A DNA stretch of 64,000 nucleotides from Trichobilharzia szidati (Eukaryota; Platyhelminthes; Trematoda; Strigeidida; Schistosomatidae): assembly GCA_944472155.2 (NCBI GenBank), contig OX235274.1, positions 37,260,052 to 37,324,051 of the forward strand, given 5' to 3'. Within the stretch, counting starts at the first letter, position 1. Each line of letters begins with the position of its first letter. The notes under the pieces are model-generated. The model worked only from the letters and a program-made list of their open reading frames with translations. It searched no databases and was not told the origin of the DNA. Position numbers and translations under genes: made by a program. This document shows, in pieces, positions 53,200-62,714 of this stretch.

Positions 53200-53980
53200 A
53201 ACTGACGTCTGACATTTATTTTCTAGTTGATAATCTTATGGCATTTTTTATAGGAAGGCTTTAAAAGTCCTTTTGACATTTTCATTTCCAAGTAACTATG
53301 ATTTTCTTCTTGTTTCTACTATTTGTTCATAAAAGCGAATAGCCTTGACTGATGAAAACCATACTTAATGTTCATAAGTTTTGGCGTCCTTCACAGAAAT
53401 CTACTTTAAACAATATGTCGTCGCCTTTTAACGTCATGACAGCAGTTCAATTGTAGGACTTTAACAGCGCATCTCCATTTCATCACCTTGTTCTTTGCAA
53501 TCTCTTTTAGCTGACCTCACGATTGGCTAGTTTATTGGCGAGTCTTAAGCTTGAAAAAAGAGGGGAGTGTAGGTGTGAGGATCGCGACCCTATTGCAAAA
53601 ATCAGTCCAGTAGCGACAGAATGTTATAAAATGAGCAAATATGGAGAAGACAAAATACTTCATGTTAGTTGTATTAATGCATCCATGAAAAGCAAGTTTA
53701 AATGATGTTGAAGACTGGTACATAAACATTTTTACTGTTAAATTTCCTTCAACCAGCTTCAAACTAAAATCCTGTGTTATTTTGTGTTATTATGTCAAGT
53801 AATTAGAGTTAATCGCACTTAATTAGTAAAAGAACAATTATTGCAACACTAAACATTGTAGTCTTTGGCTATGTGGTTTTTTAAACAATATATTCTCCGG
53901 AATACTGCAAATTTTCTCTGCTGTGTGTGTGGCATATTATTAGGGTAACTTATCTACAGCTTCATTTGTCAGATTTCTCT
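53200..53980. other. Spacer with a short RTE terminus relic
   Basis: About 53452-53545 resembles the minus-strand RTE 3' end ('gttcaattgtaggactttaa', 'cagcgcatctccatttcatc'). The rest is AT-rich with no gene; the 60-codon frame at 53523 has no support. Confidence 0.35.
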
Positions 53981-53984
53981 CAAG

Positions 53985-54320
53985 AACCAAATCAGTTAGA
54001 AAGATTATTGAAAACCAGCTGGCAGCACTGGATAGCTGTTTCGTCCTATTTTGAGACTGTTCAACAATGTGCACCTAATGACCCCACCAGGGATCGAACC
54101 TGGAACCTTCAGATTACGAGACTAAGCTCGTTGATGACCATTCAACAATTTAGGCTGGAATTCAGTGAACCCAGAATCCAAACTGCTTCAACTCGTGATA
54201 CTTAGCGCTACGCTCAACCAATCCCTTCGATGAGTATCCACTTCACCTTGACACATGGTGGACCCCATTGTTGTTCACGACTTTCCATTGCAGCACCAAG
54301 AAATACATCCAGTAGCAGTT
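53985..54320 (-). repeat. SINE-A copy (-), subfamily with 46205
   Basis: 'accaaatcagttagaaagat', 'ttcgtcctattttgagactg' and 'agggatcgaacctggaacct' (B box complement), then 'caacaatttaggctggaatt'. Confidence 0.7.
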
Positions 54321-54840
54321 GTCAGTGAGATGGCGATTGAATTTCAGATTTCAATGGTCTCTCTAACCGATGTTGGTTATCTTATAATCTGATTATCTTT
54401 AGCTAAATCAATAGATATTTTTAAAAGCCAGAATGAATGAAAAATCCCCTTTCGTTCAGTCATATTAGTGAAAGACTTCTGGATCATACAGTAGTAGATT
54501 TGTCTGTTTCGAATGATCAAAATAAAAACTAACTATGGGATATACTACTTTACTGATATACATTAGCTTGTTGTGTTTTATTTATTCATTTATTGGTTAT
54601 TTCACTATCTTTCTTTCGTCTTGATTGCTGGAGTGAGTTTTGAACTTATCAATTTTCAACTGGTTTACTTAATGCTACCAAGATAGAAACAGGGGATGAA
54701 ATATTTTTTTCAATAGGCAGAGTTCATTATTAATCCCAGTTCAAAATATTCCGATCAGTGGGGATCTAATAAAATAACTGATGGAAGTGTAAAAATACTT
54801 ATAAGATACCTTAGAATATGTGTAACTTGGATTTTTATTC
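54321..54840. other. AT-rich spacer
   Basis: There is a short SINE-A tail echo at 54355-54380; otherwise nothing is recognisable. Confidence 0.3.
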
Positions 54841-54869
54841 CATATTGATTTCTTTATTAGGTAGATCAC

Positions 54870-55750
54870 ACAGTGAAACCGTATTATTCACTGAATTACG
54901 TTTCGAACACAATTTATTACTGTTCATAATCATGTCATCAATTATAATCAAGCAACTTTGAAACTTTCTTTTTATGATTTTCTCTATTCCTTCCTATTCG
55001 TCGAAGGGGGAGTAGAATTTTCCAGATGTCCGGGTGGACAGGTGTGTTGAATCATTTCTAGTACACGGATTTTTATTTGATTCGATAAACAAAACTTCCG
55101 TTATTCATCTCTCCCTTCATTCACCCTGTTACACTAGATTTTAAAACTGTCATCTTATCCCATCCTGTTGTGTGGTTGTGCGTAATTATATGTAGTGCTA
55201 TAGCTGAACTATTCTCCAGATTTCTTATCTTATTCGGATCAACTAATCTAGATTTTGTTAGATTTTTGTGCTCCGCTAGTCTGAATGACTCCGTTCCATT
55301 ACTCTGACCTATGTATTTGATCTGACAATCATTCCAGCAGGGTATTAGATAAACTAAATTGTTTTGTCTAATGGGCCTCACAGGAACCTGTAACCGACGA
55401 AGTTTGTTTCCAGGTGGGTATGTGGAAGGTTTAAATGTCAGCCGCTCTTATTCCTGGTGTGTTAAGAATTCTACGTAAAGTTTTTAAGGTTCCTTCCTTG
55501 TATGGGATTACTACTGATGATTTAGATTCCTTATTTTTGGTGTTATCATCATTCTGGGCATGTTTGTTATGCATGTCGACATTATTATTATTACTATTTA
55601 TATCAGTATTGCTGCCATTATTACTATTAATTTTATTTTTACATTTTCTCACATACTTCATGATTAATTTATCACATTTCAAAGCTTCCCTCATATGCCT
55701 CACTTCCTGTCTTAGATTTTCTTTGGTACATTTTAGTTTTTGTACCCTAT
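54870..55750 (-). mobile_element. PLE (family J), GIY-YIG part and linker
   Basis: The minus strand at 55431-55703 encodes a linker with low-complexity Asn/Asp and SKSSVVIPYKEGTLKTLRRI. The nuclease at 55121-55381 reads MRPIRQNNLVYLIPCWNDC, QIKYIGQSNGTESFRLAEHK, NLTKSRLVDPNKIRNLENSS and AIALHIITHNHTTGWDKM: an intact YIGQ core with C..C and R.AEH. It is related to family F (15519 and 60965). A hairpin-GAAACG motif is at 54899-54925. Confidence 0.85.
54899..54932 (-). ncRNA. Hairpin-GAAACG motif (hammerhead-like relic)
   Basis: On the minus strand GAACA (54921-54925) pairs with TGTTC (54905-54909), followed by GAAACG (54904-54899) and preceded by ATGATTAT. Compared with family F, one base pair differs and is compensated (G-C to A-T), suggesting the stem was selected. 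Confidence 0.42.
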
Positions 55751-56340
55751 CACTAAAACATTACACCAATCCTATATTTACTGAAATTAGGTGGGATGAA
55801 CCAAAATGCAAATATAGGTTTGAACCCGTGGGTTTCCCCATCCTCTTTCCTTTTTGTGATAAAATCTAACATTAGAAGGTCCCCTTCATGACTATCCGAT
55901 TAGTAAGTGAATTGAATTGTCGTTATCGTTGAGGTGAAGTGATATATCAAATAAACAAATTATTATGGAATTACATACTACCACCACAATGCCCAAGTTT
56001 TATACATTTATTGAACTTGAATTTTAGTTTTAACCTTTCAACGGTTAATGCAGTCATATTCATTCTTGTTTTGGTCATATCGTAGCTGGACAACGGGTAC
56101 AGTTCGCTGCATACTTAATATGTGTCAGGTATATTATACTTACCAAAAATTACTGGAAATTGTTTTTACTTGACATGTGGTTATATGCTTTTATACAAAA
56201 TGTGAAATGTCTTGATAAAGGCGATAAATATCTTCAATAAGTGAATGTGAACAGCTTTTCTGAGATAAGACGAACTCATCTTATGTTATTGGATTTTTTC
56301 GGCTGAATAAATCTCAAATAATGTATATATGTAATTATTA
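55751..56340. other. PLE flank and AT-rich spacer
   Basis: 55960-56000 ('atgcccaagttttatacatt') echoes the family F terminus at 15520-15540, so PLE sequence probably extends to about 56000. The rest is not recognised. Confidence 0.35.
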
Positions 56341-56349
56341 CTCACTATA

Positions 56350-56876
56350 TTATTATTGTTTCCTTTAATTCCTAGAGGAACATAGGGCTTCAGCCGTGCG
56401 TCTCCATTGCATTCGGTTCTCTGCTAGAGTCTTCACCTAGCTCTAAGTCTGCCCACGCGCCTTCATCTCCTCTTCACATGACCTCCTCCTAGTCACCCTT
56501 GGACGACCAACTCGTCGCTTCCCTTTCAGGTTCCACTCAACGCCTTGTCTAGTGCTGTCACTTGATGGTTTCCTCAGAGTATGGCCAATCCATCTCCATT
56601 TCTTCCTGCCTATTTGTTTCACAATCGGTTCCTGGTTGGTTCACTCATTGCCAGAGATCTCTGTTGTTGACCTTTTCTGGCCATCTGATCTTGAGTATTG
56701 AGCGAAGGCAACTGTTGATGAAGGTCTGTAGTTTGTTTGATGTGCTCTTTATGACGCACTGGCCAAGTCTCTGATCCGTATAGTAGCACTGACTTCACAC
56801 TGGAGTTGAAAATCCGGATCTTATTTTTGATGCTGAGTGTTGTTGACCTCCACACAGACTTGAGAGTAGTGAAAGG
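56350..56876 (-). mobile_element. 5'-truncated RTE-like element
   Basis: The minus-strand blocks FTTLKSVWRSTTLSIKNKIR, IFNSSVKSVLLYGSETWPV and QTTDLHQQLPSLNTQDQMAR are close to the 9450-10287 copy, with the same 'aggaattaaaggaaacaata' end and AAT tail. It is cut on its 5' side by a tRNA-like SINE head at 56877. Confidence 0.82.
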
Positions 56877-56953
56877 AGTGCGTCGGCCGGGGATCGAACC
56901 CCGGACCATGTGCATGGTCGGCGAACGTCCTAACCGCTATGTCGCCGACGCAA
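56877..56953 (-). repeat. SINE-B head only (tRNA-like)
   Basis: Only the tRNA-like head is present (B box 'ccggggatcgaaccccgg', A-box complement 'gtcctaaccgctatgtcgcc', 'gacgcac' ends). It lies exactly between the RTE 5' end and a SINE-A. The acceptor-like ends 'gtgcgtcgg' and 'ccgacgca' can pair. It looks like an isolated tRNA-like unit, perhaps from template switching during retrotransposition. Confidence 0.7.
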
Positions 56954-57095
56954 AACCTGGGAATACTGGACAGCTGTTTCGTCCTAGTTTGGGACTCTTC
57001 ATCAATACGCACCCACGGGGATTTGAACCCAGGACCTTCCGGTTACAAGGTGAGCTCGTATACCATTAAACCACTGGGACCCGGACCGACGCACC
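56954..57095 (-). repeat. SINE-A copy (-), 3' half plus head
   Basis: 'ggaatactggacagctgttt', 'agtttgggactcttcatcaa' and 'gggatttgaacccaggacct', then 'ccactgggacccgg'. Confidence 0.75.
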
Positions 57096-57675
57096 GACGA
57101 TATTATTAGTCTTGCATAAAGTTAAGCGTAAGTAGAATAGCTATTGATAGGTGAGACTTCTGCAAATATAATGGTGTTTCATTGATTGTCCGTCATCTGC
57201 AATCAAGTGGTACCACATTTATTCTCAGACGCGTGGATAGTATATGAGTCAGGCACTAATCAGGCATAGTGTAGTTTTTCTAACCCATCTCGCAATGTAT
57301 GAGTGCTCAGAATAAAGTAAAACATACTGAATCCTTTGACGATTGTGCAATCCAACCGCAGTGAGTCTTAGAAGAACCCCATGAAACTATAACAGGTGAG
57401 GAGAATTTCGGATTCTCTTGACATATAAACTGACTTCAATTAACCGGCGTGGTATAACTTCTCAGTTCTGGCAAGTGGATTTCATAAAACTCCTGAAATT
57501 TGTAAGTTATGAGGCCTTTTGCTTTCTAAATATCTAAATAAGGATTTTAATTCCATACTTAATATTTAACCAGCCGTATAATAATGGGTTTGAGATGACA
57601 TTCAAAAGTTTGTTACATAACGTGAGTAAAGCCACTTTCAAGTTAATCATATAAGAAGTACAGAAAACTGGATAC
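57096..57675. other. AT-rich spacer, nothing recognised
   Basis: No gene and no match to the repeat families listed here. Confidence 0.3.
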
Positions 57676-57679
57676 AAGC

Positions 57680-58400
57680 TATTTGATAATAAGTGTGTTG
57701 GAAGAGAAAGTGCTTTCTCCCCTTGCTCATATAATACACAACTTATACTATCATACATTTACGCACACTTGCGGGAACAAATACATTGGAAGGACAGAAA
57801 GAAGGGCTTTCATCCGGTTTTCAGAGTATGTTTCAAGAAATTTATGCTTAAAAGGAAGCAGATATTTACAAAGTGCAGTTACCAGACACATATAAAAGCC
57901 AGCGAATTTACTACGATTTGCCGAAGCAATTGCAATCAAACGTTTCTGACCAAACTAATGCACACAGAAAGAGAGTGTAGCCAATCTCTCACTCCCTTGG
58001 TAACCGTATTACTTTCATTACACTGATTAATCATACACACCAGTGAGCTCAGCTCACTAAGCAAGTTCTCAATTTGATGAACTTTAACCTTCTTGAGTTG
58101 GCATGTTGACGTACAAGCTAACACTGTTTATTAGATTTTTCTGTCTTCTCTCACCCCACCCTCTTTTTTCATAGTTTGAAAGCATATAAACTGATAGTGA
58201 CTTAAGCTAAAAATAGTAATACTTATATTCCGGATGTGTTCATCTTATAATGTTTTCTGTGTTACCTTTCAAACATTGAATTATGAAATGTCATTATTTA
58301 TAACCATTGTAATTCCAGGTAGTTTGCAGCAGCTGATGAGAACCTGTGAAACAGAATGATATCATTTTATACTGCTAACTTTGTCTCTCTTTCTTTATAG
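57680..58400 (+). mobile_element. PLE GIY-YIG remnant and terminus
   Basis: Shifting frames give HTFTHTCGNKYIGRTERRAF, IRFSEYVSRNLCLKGSRYLQ, SAVTRHI, 'tgccgaagcaattgcaatca' (AEAIAIKR) and 'acacagaaagagagtgtagc' (TQKESVANL). The nuclease core YIGRTERR is intact but two or more shifts break it. The terminus carries a hammerhead-like motif at 58329-58375. Confidence 0.82.
58329..58375 (+). ncRNA. Hammerhead-like ribozyme, type I, in PLE terminus
   Basis: GCAG (58329-58332) pairs with CTGC (58372-58375). The core is CTGATGAG (58333-58340) with GAAA (58348-58351). Stem III AATGAT/ATCATT is a perfect palindrome, and an ATA triplet precedes CTGC. It has the most canonical core of the PLE set. Confidence 0.72.
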
Positions 58401-58940
58401 ACATTATTGCTTTCTTTAGAGTTCATTTTAACTGTAAAATCTTGTTTTGGGGGATCTGTTATTTTTAATTTTGATTTCATCACGAACTGACGCTAGCTAG
58501 AAAATCACTGAATACTAAGAACCATCGGACTGTTGCTTCTACCTAACCACTCCAACCACACTCTTGGGGATAATACATTCGGAAATATTAGTTTTTCAGA
58601 TTAGAATAATTTCACTGACTCAGTTAGTGACATAAGGCATTCAGCATCCATTGTTAACCACTATTATCACATAGGAATTGGTAGATCCAACTGGGCAAAT
58701 CTTATTAAAATTTTGATAGTAATTTCTCTAAGCTAGTTATCAGTTCACATTAGTGTAATATAGAAATGTCACTTCTTTGTCTTCATGTCTCTTTAGGATT
58801 CAATTCAGGTGAAAGTTCTAACTTATTAGGTAAATGAATTTGCTCCCCTTTCTACATACTGATAGAAATAGAATTGATTTTTGGTAAAAAAATATATAAA
58901 TTGTTCAAAAAAGTTAGATAAAATTCCCTTATTTTGGTGA
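58401..58940. other. Spacer with a degenerate SINE-A tail
   Basis: 58480-58560 ('tcatcacgaactgacgctag', 'tagaaaatcactgaatacta') is an eroded minus-strand SINE-A. The rest is AT-rich and unrecognised. Confidence 0.35.
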
Positions 58941-58944
58941 ACAG

Positions 58945-59065
58945 TGACTGGTACTGGAATCTAGGATGTCCATTTCGTCCTACTTGGGACTCGTCATCCG
59001 CGGGATATACCCGCATTCCCAGTGAGTGATGGCGTTCCCATTGAAACTCGAAATCAGTACTTGAA
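58945..59065 (-). repeat. SMalpha-like hammerhead SINE, partial
   Basis: On the minus strand the 'ccagtgagtgatggcgttcc'-complement region is followed by a hammerhead domain. The tRNA-like head is lost. Confidence 0.7.
58955..59015 (-). ncRNA. Hammerhead ribozyme, SMalpha type
   Basis: The minus strand reads ATGACGAG (58997-58990), stem II GTCC...GGAC, GAAA (58976-58973), TGGACATCC. The first core base is A instead of C; the rest of the core matches the SMalpha consensus. Confidence 0.72.
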
Positions 59066-59069
59066 AAGA

Positions 59070-59192
59070 ATGGAATACATCCAGCTAATGAGTCCTAAAT
59101 AGGACGAAATGGTTAGTCGGAATGCAGGTAAATCCACTAGCTGATGAGTTCTGAACAGGATAACAGAAATGCATATCCTGGCTAGATTCCTT
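59070..59192 (+). ncRNA. Two tandem hammerhead domains, SMalpha type
   Basis: Core 1 is CTAATGAG (59085-59092), stem II GTCC/GGAC, GAAA (59106-59109). Core 2 is CTGATGAG (59141-59148), a longer stem II region ending AACA, GAAA (59165-59168), then ATGCATATC and CTGGCTAGATTCC as the stem I 3' strand. The spacing is 56 nt in direct orientation. Core 2 keeps all conserved core bases; core 1 has G to A in CTGA. Confidence 0.72.
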
Positions 59193-59274
59193 TGTGTAAG
59201 TCACCATTATTTACCGAAACTGCTTTAAGTTGTTTTAATATCAGACATCTTCGAATTATCCATACTGGGCAGGA

Positions 59275-59340
59275 GCTGGTCGGACATTTCAGTCTACTCA
59301 ATCAGTGAGAAAATCAAAATTGAATTGAATACGAATAACA
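59275..59340. repeat. Short repeat shared with 26155-26200
   Basis: 'catttcagtctactcaatca' and 'aaaattgaattgaata' resemble 'catttcggtccagtcaataa' and 'taaattgaattaaa' at 26155-26205, and 'attttggtccaatcag' at 19575. Family unknown. Confidence 0.4.
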
Positions 59341-59359
59341 ATTCTCTAGCCTTCAGTAC

Positions 59360-59590
59360 AGATCTCATCACAAGCTAACATCAATTAGAGATGACTATAA
59401 GGTAAGGGGCACACTGAACAGATGTTTCATCCAAGATCTGGACTCTTCAGTAGTATACATCAACACTCCACTAGGGATAGAACTGGAGACCTCCAGGTTG
59501 CGACTGAAGAGTCCTAAACCAGAGTGAAACAGATGTCCAGTGTACGCCCTATTTTTCAGTGATCTCTGACTGATAAATCGTCTAACTGTT
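59360..59590. repeat. SINE-A inverted pair, head-less
   Basis: The minus part 59360-59490 ('tcacaagctaacatcaatta', 'aagatctggactcttcagta') is followed by the plus part 59500-59585 ('gactgaagagtcctaaacca', 'gagtgaaacagatgtccagt'). Confidence 0.65.
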
Positions 59591-60835
59591 TGCCTACTTC
59601 AAATATAAAATACGTTAAATGTGAACTTGAAGACTAATGAGACTATAAACTACAATCCACTTTCTATACACTCATATTTATAACCTCTCAATAACAACGA
59701 AAAAAACAACAATTCACTTACTTTTACAATAATAGAGATTTGTTTTAAACTCAGGATGAAAATAACAGGGCTGTGAAAGAGGCCATTTGTAATTCTAACT
59801 CCTACATATCAATGAATGAAGCGGGAACAGATACATTGGCGGTAACAACGATATGAATTTGCACTGATATACACATATGACAATATTTATGTATTGAGCT
59901 CAAATTTTTTTTGATAACAGAAATGACGATATTAATTAATGATGAAAGTTGATCAAAATGAAAGTGGAATTCAATGTTTGCTTTGATTATGTATATGTGT
60001 AGAATAAGCGTTTTTCACAGGAAGATAGAATCAAAAAGCTTCACTTTAGATATTTAGATATATTACTCTACTTAAATATCTCAGAATTTTAATTTTTGAG
60101 TGTTGTAGTGCAAATGAATGTGAGACAGAAGAAGGTGTACACTGCAGAAAGTCAAATATTTAGAGAAGATACTAAAATATGCTGTTTTACTATTTTGCTT
60201 TGGGTGTTTCCCTTCCCATATCCCATTTTTATTGTTCATCTCTATACGATATAATTATATTTGAGTAATAAACGTGTGGATTGGTTGAAAGTATTTGCGA
60301 GAAAGGCAGAAATGACTATATATATTTTCGGCTGTAGATTTTTTTTATTATTTTCTTTAACGTGTCTCAAGGGGGTTTTACCCAACTGGAGACAGATGCG
60401 TTGTTGTAGTTGTATAGTGTTGCTTGTTCTACGATGCGTAACCAGAAATTCTCTCTTACCGTCTGACTTTACTGATTTGCTCTGCTTTTGTTTGTTTTGT
60501 TTTTTCGTTTTTTCTCTAATACTTTTGGTTTGTACTCAACACATATATCCACACAAACACACGCACACGCGCATACACACAGTGTAGCATACCTGTGTTC
60601 TTATGGTAACAGGAGTTGAGTTGAGAGGGAGAAAGAGGGGGAGGAGGAGAAGGGGGAAGAGGAATTTGTAAATTGCTAAAATTCTGTAGTCTGAGAAACG
60701 TATATTTATTTCCCTAAACTAATAAATGCCATGATCGATAATTTTAGTTCCTGATTTTTCTCTAAGTGGAAAACTATGTGAATGAGAAAAGTGAAAATCT
60801 ACACGTAGAGAATAATATAAGGCGTCTACAGTAGT
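59591..60835. other. Repeat-poor island
   Basis: No window repeat family was seen. It has a poly-T/T-rich stretch (60340-60355), a purine-rich block (60625-60662) and AC/CA runs (60550-60585). On the minus strand the pyrimidine-rich block is followed by ACACAG|GTATGC near 60592, a possible splice donor. Whether this is a non-coding exon of POU4 (17.7 kb upstream of its exon) is speculation. Confidence 0.35.
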
Positions 60836-61126
60836 TTAACCATATAAGGAGGGGACATCTGAGACCCTACGTAGGATTCTCATTACAGGAGGAATTTGGG
60901 TGGCATTCAAACCTACAAACTCACTCAGATAGGATAAGCTCTGTAGACTAAAGGACCCAGTGGGTTGACCCAATTAAACAAAATAATATAATTTACAAAA
61001 TACCTTGCAATGACTGTGAGTTAGGTCAACTACATAGGTCAAACTAGTAGATCAGGAGTAGTGAGATTGCCTGTCAGAACATAAGAATTTAGCTAAGATA
61101 AGAATGGTTGACCCCAAGAAGATAAG

Positions 61127-61493
61127 TGTTATAACGGTAGGGGAATTAAATGAGGAACGTTGTCGCCTTGTTCTGTCTGCGCCTGACTAATATGCCTATC
61201 TGCTTCTGGTACCTTCCGATTCAGCGAACCACGCAAATATCAAAAGACAAAGTCTGGTCTGTGACTGTGTACTGTAGTACAACAACTACGACTACGACGA
61301 CAACAACGACTACGACAAATAAACTTATTTAGGAAATGGTATTTATACAATTTTACAACCAATAGAGACAGCTAACAGTATTTGAAATAATTGAACAATA
61401 ACAAAGTGTGTGAGAATTGATGATATACAACTTATGCGAGATTAACAGTCGTTAAAATAACTGAACAATAACAAAGTGTGTGGGATCCTATCA
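61127..61493 (+). mobile_element. Solo LTR (second family), 5-bp target duplication
   Basis: It begins TGTTATAACGG and ends GGATCCTATCA, flanked by ATAAG at 61122-61126 and 61494-61498. It is 367 bp. Inside are a CGACAA-like tandem tract (61280-61318) and a direct repeat 'tgaacaataacaaagtgtgt' at about 61391 and 61462. It is unrelated to the 871/7745/30478 LTRs. It lies exactly between the KIS and NLEKSS codons of the PLE nuclease, which confirms insertion. Confidence 0.85.
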
Positions 61494-61945
61494 ATAAGTA
61501 ATTTAGAAAAAAGCTCAGCATTCACACACAACCACACAATAGGGTGGGTGGGCCAGAGTCGAAATTCTAAGAAGTAATATAGGTAGGTGGAGATAGAGAG
61601 AGAGATTACTGAATCCTCCCCGGTTCATCGAGTCTACACCTAACACATGCAATAGAAGTGACTCAATGAAAATACCAGAGATATGGAAGATATTATTACC
61701 ACCAGTCAAATCAAAGGAGGATAATAAATAATGTTAAGAAATATTCAATTCACATTATAACATTCTAACAAGTTACTTATTTTTACTACAAAAGCATCTA
61801 ATTTCCCATCTGATTTTATTTTATTGATAACACTCATATTATTTCTGAATGTACATTATCTTATATCGATTTTATTCAGATGTGTAATCATCAATTTCAC
61901 TCATGTATATAAACGAAGCAAGAAAGTTGTGTGAGTGACTTGATT

Positions 61946-61980
61946 TGATTATGAGCAGTAATAATTTGTGCTCGAAACGT
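61946..61980 (+). ncRNA. Hairpin-GAAACG motif (hammerhead-like relic)
   Basis: TGATTAT, then GAGCA (61953-61957) pairing with TGCTC (61969-61973), then GAAACG (61974-61979). Identical in layout to 15624-15655. Confidence 0.42.
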
Positions 61981-62049
61981 CGTGGTCATCAGTTAATATT
62001 ACTGTATAACAAACACTGTGTGATTTATCAAAATAAAGATCTTACCCAT

Positions 62050-62690
62050 TTTATTATTATTGTCCCCTTGGGTTCCTAGTGGAACATAGGGCTTCAGCTA
62101 CACGCCTCCACTTGCTTCTGTCTTCTGCTGTACTTTTCACTTGCATTCATGTTAGTCCATACTGTTTCAACTCCTCTTCACACGATCCCCTCCATGTCAC
62201 CCTTGGACGTCCCACTCGCCGCTTCCCTTTTGGGTTCCACTCAAGCATTGGCCTGACGCGTGATGTCACCCAGTGGCCTCCTCAGCGACTGTCAAATCCA
62301 TCTCCACTTTCTCCTGCATATCCTGGAGGAGATTGGTTTCCCCCGCATGAGAGCTTTGGCTGCTGTTGGTGACATCATGATGACTACTCCCTCGGTGTGC
62401 TCGTGATTGTCCTCTGGGTGACTGGAGTAGATTATTGTCTCTCCAGTTGGTAGTTGGCTCCTTCCACATCCGTTCCATCTGCTCTCGCAGATTCCCAACA
62501 CTTTTATTTTATATCTCCTCAGTTCTGCGGCTACCTGGGCAGCTTTTCCAGCTTCGTACATTGTACGAACATTCCACGTCCACATCCTTATTTTTGCTTT
62601 CATCGAAAGGAGGTACATCGGCTGACTGGCTTCCCGAAAGCTTTTACCAGCCTGCGTCATTTAACTTCCCCGATTCCAGAGAAAAATAAG
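62050..62690 (-). mobile_element. RTE element with internal deletion (EN fused to RT tail)
   Basis: The minus-strand frame 62660-62292 reads IRMWTWNVRTMYEAGKAAQV, AAELRRYKIKVLGICESRW, TGETIIYSSHPEDNHEHTEG and VVIMMSPTAAKALMRGKP: the start of an APE-type endonuclease (the WNVRT and CESRW blocks are hallmarks). It is fused directly to ISSRICRRKWRWI, the extreme C-terminal block. The rest of the protein (end of EN and all RT) is missing. The 3' end 'ctaggaacccaaggggacaa' and AAT tail are normal. This is a non-autonomous internal-deletion derivative with both ends. Confidence 0.88.
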
Positions 62691-62714
62691 GTCATTGTTT
62701 GTATTTGTAGAATT

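Larger units (their letters stand above)
60965..62045 (+). mobile_element. PLE (family F), interrupted by a solo LTR
   Basis: The + strand in broken frames gives ...YKIPCNDCE, IGQTSRSG, SEHKNLAKIRMVDPKKIS; then, after the LTR (61127-61493), NLEKSSAFTHNHTIG and the 3' region to 'ttatcaaaataaagat'. It is homologous to the minus copy 15519-16254. A hairpin-GAAACG motif is at 61953-61979. Confidence 0.82.

Noticed and set aside
55435..55869. 144-codon + strand ORF
   Set aside because: Antisense of the PLE family J linker; Leu runs mirror Asn runs.
60261..60587. 108-codon + strand ORF with Cys/Phe/Leu run
   Set aside because: It arises from T-rich and TTTTGTTTG sequence; looks like a signal peptide only through composition.
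61150..61332. 60-codon ORF ending in a Thr run
   Set aside because: Lies wholly inside the 61127-61493 solo LTR; the Thr run is the CGACAA-like tract.
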